Origin: JBMYTN01 sp049604415
GTDB taxonomy: Bacteria; Pseudomonadota; Alphaproteobacteria; Rhodospirillales; Rhodospirillaceae
Length of the DNA: 17,454 nt
NCBI GenBank assembly: GCA_049604415.1
Contig: JBMYTN010000066.1
Span: 1-17,454, forward strand
Direction of reading: 5' to 3'
Positions 14,582 to 17,454 of the stretch are shown here, piece by piece. A model generated the notes under the pieces. It made no database searches, was not told the origin of the DNA, and was given only the letters and a program-made list of their open reading frames with translations. Position numbers and translations under genes: made by a program. Position 1 is the stretch's first letter. Every line of letters begins with the position of its first letter.

Positions 14582-14876
14582 GCTTTCAGAAGAAGCCAAA
14601 GAAGATTTGATCGGCATTCACAAACATGGAGTCTACGAATTTGGTGAATCAAAAGCTGATGGTTATTTTAGGCAACTTATTGATAGGTTTTCCACCATAG
14701 CAGAAAGCCCCCTTCTCTACCCAGAAGTCCCCGAAATTCGCGAAGGCTATCGAAGAAGTGTCTGCGGCGCACATTCAATCTACTATCGAGTTTCGGGCGA
14801 GAGTGTTGAGATCATGGCGATTCTTAGATCCCAAGATCCAGACCGACGTTTGGGCTCCAAGAGCATTCCGGCGTAG
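14568..14876 (+). CDS. parE: Type II toxin of the RelE/ParE family
   Basis: A 102-residue toxin. The ParE/RelE fold is recognised by LSEEAKEDLIGIHKHGVYEF (6-25), the central YPEVPEIREGYRRSVCGAHS (51-70), then IYYRVSGESVEIMAILRSQD (71-90). ParE toxins act on DNA gyrase, while RelE relatives cleave mRNA. This one has the ParE-type GYRR...HSIYYR pattern, so gyrase is the likelier target, but that is inference. It overlaps parD by 14 bases. The coding sequence is visibly AT-richer than its neighbours, with codons such as TTT, TTA and AAA frequent, which suggests acquisition by transfer. No frameshift or truncation is seen, so the toxin should be active. Confidence 0.9.
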   Translation: MAHFKLSEEAKEDLIGIHKHGVYEFGESKADGYFRQLIDRFSTIAESPLLYPEVPEIREGYRRSVCGAHSIYYRVSGESVEIMAILRSQDPDRRLGSKSIPA

Positions 14877-14990
14877 CGGAAATGGGTCCGGTTCCGAGGA
14901 TCGAACATTCGACAATACAAAAGGTAAGGGCCAATCCCACAATTGAGTTGATGCAGAATTGGCCAAAGTGTTTCAAAAATCCTTGAGATA

Positions 14991-16205
14991 TCAACGCCCG
15001 TCCAGGGTGCTGCTTTCGGCGTTTAAGGTGGCGCGGAAGTCCTCCAGGCGGGCCAGGGCATCCTCGGAGAACGCATCCGGGGCGACTTGCAGCCGCTGCG
15101 CGCCATCCTGCACCCCCAACAAAGTCAAACCGGGCTGCAAACCATCGCCAGTCAAGGCCAGACCGAGCAGGGCCGCCGGATCCTGGCCAATGCGGCCCAG
15201 ACTGCCCATGGGCACCACAGTCGCAGGCTGACCCGGGCACCAGGACAGGCTGGCCACACCGTCCTGGGCCAAGCGCTCCAGGATGGCAGGCATGGCCGCG
15301 CAATCGGCGCGGACCAACACCGCCTTGGCCCCCCAGGCCGCCAACCCGGAAGCCAGGGCGACAAGGTCCGGGGCGGTGGCCTGGGCCGGGCTGCGGGGCT
15401 TGGCGACCCGGATCTCGCCAGGGCCGGAATGCGCCCCACCCCGGGCCAGACGGGCGGCTTTCTCAAAGCTTTGGGCCGGGCCAGAATCCGCATCCACCGC
15501 GTCCAAAAATCCGATAGGCAGGCCGGGATCCAACGCCAGGGCCGCTGCGGCCCCGGCCAGGGTCGCGACCTCCCAATGGCGCCAGGACAGTTCCGGGGCG
15601 GGCGAGTCCCTGCGCGCCGTGCCCATGCCCGGGCCACCGATCAGCACCAATTGGGCGTCTTCCCGGGCCTCGGCCACCGCGCGGGCCGCCGGGAACAGAT
15701 CCTCGCCCTCGACAATGAGGGGCGCGATGCCCTTGCGCAGGCCCGCACTGAGCAGCTGGGCGACTTCGTCCGGGGAGACCCGATCCAGCAGCAAGGCCGG
15801 ACGCTCGGCCAGATCGCCTTTGCGGTCCAACAGCACTTGGGCCAGGGAGGCGATGGGTCCCGGCAGCTGTTTGCGGTCGCCAGACGTCAACACCCAGGCC
15901 ATGGCGCCAGCGGCCATCGGCGCGGTCGATGCGGTCGATGCGGTTTCGGCAGAGGCGAGCGGTTCAGAACTGCCCCCCGCGTTGGATGCGGGTGCGCTGG
16001 GCGCGGCGGGGGGCGGGTCAACGGGGCGGGAGAGAAAATCCAGAGCCGGGCCTCGGTCGGGCAGATTGGCAAACAGGCCGCCCTCGGCGGGTTCCTGACC
16101 ATCGGCCATCCAGCCCGCATCCCCTTGGGTCAGGCCTTGCCAAACCCAGATCACGGTGACGACCAGAGCAATGCCAATGCCTGCGGCGGGGGGGATGCGT
16201 TTCAT
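14991..16205 (-). CDS. Membrane-anchored BMP/PnrA-like substrate-binding family protein (putative)
   Basis: A 404-residue protein with a single N-terminal membrane segment (about 8-24), a Pro/Ala/Ser/Thr-rich linker (about 60-100) and a globular part to the C-terminus. The order of segments in the globular part resembles the basic membrane protein (BMP/Med/PnrA) periplasmic-binding family: AQLVLIGGPGMG, a WRHWEVATLAGAAAALAL block followed by PIGFLDAVDAD, then GAKAVLVRADCAAMPAILER, and a C-terminal LTLLGVQDGAQRLQVAPDAF with an LEDFRATL helix. There is no lipobox and no adjacent ABC transporter, so it may be a repurposed periplasmic sensor or scaffold. TAAGGT precedes the ATG. Gene reality is well supported by coding style; the family call is pattern recognition only and could be wrong. 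Confidence 0.55.
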   Translation of the reverse strand: MKRIPPAAGIGIALVVTVIWVWQGLTQGDAGWMADGQEPAEGGLFANLPDRGPALDFLSRPVDPPPAAPSAPASNAGGSSEPLASAETASTASTAPMAAGAMAWVLTSGDRKQLPGPIASLAQVLLDRKGDLAERPALLLDRVSPDEVAQLLSAGLRKGIAPLIVEGEDLFPAARAVAEAREDAQLVLIGGPGMGTARRDSPAPELSWRHWEVATLAGAAAALALDPGLPIGFLDAVDADSGPAQSFEKAARLARGGAHSGPGEIRVAKPRSPAQATAPDLVALASGLAAWGAKAVLVRADCAAMPAILERLAQDGVASLSWCPGQPATVVPMGSLGRIGQDPAALLGLALTGDGLQPGLTLLGVQDGAQRLQVAPDAFSEDALARLEDFRATLNAESSTLDGR

Positions 16206-16454
16206 ACCAGACCTTACTGCTGACCTATTTGGCGTACAGAATGGCCCGAGGGCACAGCGCCATCAAGAGGCCTTAATCAGAGACCAAAAGCGCTTTCCTT
16301 CTCGCCGCCGTTGAAACCGGACTCGGGATTGATTAGGTCCGTTTGAGGAAAAAAAAATCTGCCGGTCCCAGAGCCTGTCTGCCAAAGCGTGGCTAACGGC
16401 CCCTGCGCGTTTTCTTGAGATCCTTCTCACCTTCGAACCATGGAAGAGATTGCT

Positions 16455-16841
16455 ATGACTACTTTCGGCCTTCGTCTGGGCTCCGTCCTGGCCATTGGTG
16501 CCTTGATGGCTGCTTGCACCAGCCACCGTCCGGCTGTGGATCCGACCACCTCGGCCAACCCGGCGGCCTATGAGAGCGATCTGGCGGAATGCCAGCAAAT
16601 CGCCTCGCAAAACAATGCGGCCGGTGAGACGGTGCTTGGCACCTTGGGTGGTGCGGCTGTGGGTGCGGCTTTGGGCGCTGCCGTTGGCGCGATTGCCGGG
16701 GCTCCGGCCACCGGGGCGGCCACCGGCGCGGCTGTGGGCGGTATCGGCACCGGCGCGGCGGTTGGTGTGACGGCCTCCCAAGAGCAAAAAACCATCATCG
16801 ACAACTGCATGCGCGGTCGCGGCCATAACGTTCTGAATTAA
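16455..16841 (+). CDS. Glycine-zipper outer-membrane lipoprotein (YMGG-like)
   Basis: A 128-residue small lipoprotein. The signal peptide MTTFGLRLGSVLAIGALMAA ends at Cys21 (lipobox MAAC, followed by TSHRP). A short linker with ECQQIASQN is followed by a Gly/Ala zipper (about 62-105) with GGAAVGAALGAAVGAIAG and GAATGAAVGGIGTGAAVG, which can insert in membranes. The end NCMRGRGHNVLN matches the family's C-terminal CM..RG..V pattern, and Cys48 and Cys117 may form a disulfide. Function is unknown; such proteins support envelope integrity. The start is ATG at 16455, with GGAAGAG six bases upstream; an ATG at 16440 would place the signal out of register. The 249-base gap upstream (16206-16454) must hold divergent promoters, but none is obvious. 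Confidence 0.82.
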   Translation: MTTFGLRLGSVLAIGALMAACTSHRPAVDPTTSANPAAYESDLAECQQIASQNNAAGETVLGTLGGAAVGAALGAAVGAIAGAPATGAATGAAVGGIGTGAAVGVTASQEQKTIIDNCMRGRGHNVLN

Positions 16842-16859
16842 AGGAGGGGTTTAGGGGCG

Positions 16860-16883
16860 CAAGACCCGCAGTCGCGGGTCTTG
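16860..16883 (+). terminator. Rho-independent terminator after the glycine-zipper gene
   Basis: A perfect 10-bp stem (CAAGACCCGC / GCGGGTCTTG) with loop AGTC is followed by TTTTTGTTTTG, starting 19 bases after the stop codon. This is the cleanest terminator in the window. Confidence 0.93.
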
Positions 16884-17040
16884 TTTTTGTTTTGTTCGGG
16901 CGGGTTTTTTTATCGCTCGCCTTCGGCTCGCTAAGCCCTCAATCGCCGGGCGCCTCCGGCTTGGCTTTCGCTCCGCTGCGCTTCGCGGGGCCTCAACGGC
17001 CCAGTGGCAATCCTGCGGATTGCTCCGGTTCCCTGAGGTG

Positions 17041-17125
17041 AGTTGGGCACTGTTATTCGGTGCCAGATAAAGAATGCAACTACATATGTAGGTGGCGAGA
17101 GGCCTCGGTTCCCTGAGATGAGGGA
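17041..17125. repeat. 85-base module B, copy 1, with 12-bp palindrome
   Basis: It starts AGTTGGGCACTG, contains a GGCAC/GTGCC hairpin, then AGATAAAGAATGCAA, the perfect palindrome CTACATATGTAG (17080-17091) and the conserved end GGTTCCCTGAG. It differs from copy 2 at four positions by my count. It is AT-richer than the modules around it. Confidence 0.85.
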
Positions 17126-17265
17126 GTTTGTTTTGTTCGGGCTACGCCCGAACTTTGCTGCCCTCAATCGCCGGGCGCCTCCGGCTTGGCTTTCGGACCC
17201 ATTCGGGTCCGGGCGCTCAGCGCGCCAGTCGCGTTCCTCCGGAACGCTCCAGGTTCCCTGAGAAG

Positions 17266-17350
17266 AGTTGGGCACTGGTTTTCGGTGCCAGATAAAGAAT
17301 GCAACTACATATGTAGGTGGCGAGAGGCCCCGGTTCCCTGAGAGGAGGGA
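17266..17350. repeat. 85-base module B, copy 2, with 12-bp palindrome
   Basis: Second copy exactly 225 bases after the first, with the same CTACATATGTAG palindrome at 17305-17316. The four differences lie in the small hairpin loop region and towards the 3' end; the palindrome and its flanks are unchanged. Confidence 0.85.
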
Positions 17351-17454
17351 GGTGGTTTCGTTCGGGCGGGTTTTTTTTATCGCTCGCCTTTGGCTCGCTG
17401 TGCCCTCAGGCGCCGGGCGCCTCCGGCTTGGCTTTCGGACCCATTCGGGTCCGG

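Larger units (their letters stand above)
16895..17454. repeat. Composite tandem repeat array, running off the window
   Basis: The whole gene-free end is built from three recurring modules. Module A (36 bases, beginning GCCCTCAATCGCCGGGCG) occurs at 16935 and 17160, identical, and at 17402 with small changes. Module B (85 bases) occurs at 17041 and 17266. Module C (TTCGGGCGGGTTTTTTT then ATCGCTCGCCTT) occurs at 16895 and 17361, with a shortened palindromic variant TTCGGGCTACGCCCGAA at 17136. The phrase GGTTCCCTGAG occurs four times. Between modules are hairpins such as GCAATCC/GGATTGC (17007-17023), CGGACCC/GGGTCCG (17194-17211) and GCGTTCC/GGAACGC (17231-17247). Spacing is about 225-242 bases. 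No credible gene is present; reading frames here only mirror the repeats. Confidence 0.85.

Noticed and set aside
15087..16223. Plus-strand open frame of 378 codons opposite the BMP-like gene
   Set aside because: Composition rich in Gln, Gly, Arg and His is typical of antisense frames in GC-rich DNA, and there is no ribosome binding site. The minus-strand frame has a membrane anchor, a good ribosome binding site and protein-like segments.
16931..17275. Minus-strand open frame of 114 codons in the repeat array
   Set aside because: Its protein contains the same SESQAGGARRLRA segment twice simply because the DNA repeats; no ribosome binding site or family similarity is seen.
16895..17454. CRISPR array
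   Set aside because: The repeats are 36-85 bases in composite units of about 225-242 bases, the sequences between them are also related, and no cas gene is near. This is not the regular repeat-spacer pattern.

Overview
The window reads as a GC-rich alphaproteobacterial chromosome segment. The Calvin-subtype class II aldolase, the msrPQ pair, the bufferin (DUF2282/DUF692) operon and the general protein style point to a Rhodospirillales-like bacterium. The genus cannot be fixed from this sequence alone. Most genes look like ordinary chromosomal genes. The clearest accessory elements are an AT-richer parDE toxin-antitoxin pair and two intergenic stretches packed with short palindromes.

Left part (1-5069, all minus strand): pstS, a periplasmic phosphate-binding protein, starts at TTG behind a strong ribosome binding site. 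A row of 11-bp-spaced Pho-box half-sites lies upstream and a perfect terminator hairpin directly downstream. Upstream of it lie fba (class II fructose-bisphosphate aldolase, Calvin subtype) and tkt (transketolase), probably one tkt-fba transcription unit for sugar-phosphate metabolism, closed by its own terminator.

Middle (5070-9771, all minus strand): a run in transcription order bufA (copper-binding bufferin RiPP precursor), bufB (DUF692 multinuclear iron oxidase), bufC (DUF2063/HvfC partner) and bufD (DoxX membrane protein), the same content as the gold/copper-induced gigPABT cluster. It is followed by msrP-msrQ, the periplasmic methionine sulfoxide repair system. Six consecutive genes therefore look like an envelope stress module for metal sequestration and oxidised-protein repair. 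The bufA leader can fold into a compact nested structure.

Right part: a plus-strand gene (9915-11666) encodes an SLT-type lytic transglycosylase-like domain fused to a long Pro/Ala-rich tail with PEDMG repeats. A palindrome-rich spacer follows, then lrgA-lrgB (murein hydrolase/overflow transporter pair, minus strand) with a divergent LysR regulator. parD-parE comes next, then a minus-strand membrane-anchored protein resembling the BMP/PnrA substrate-binding family, and a plus-strand glycine-zipper lipoprotein with a strong terminator.

The last ~560 bases hold no credible gene. They are an imperfect tandem array of ~225-240-bp composite repeats containing an 85-base module (two copies, 4 differences) centred on the palindrome CTACATATGTAG. 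The array runs off the window end, and shorter related pieces occur in the 11.7-11.95 kb spacer.
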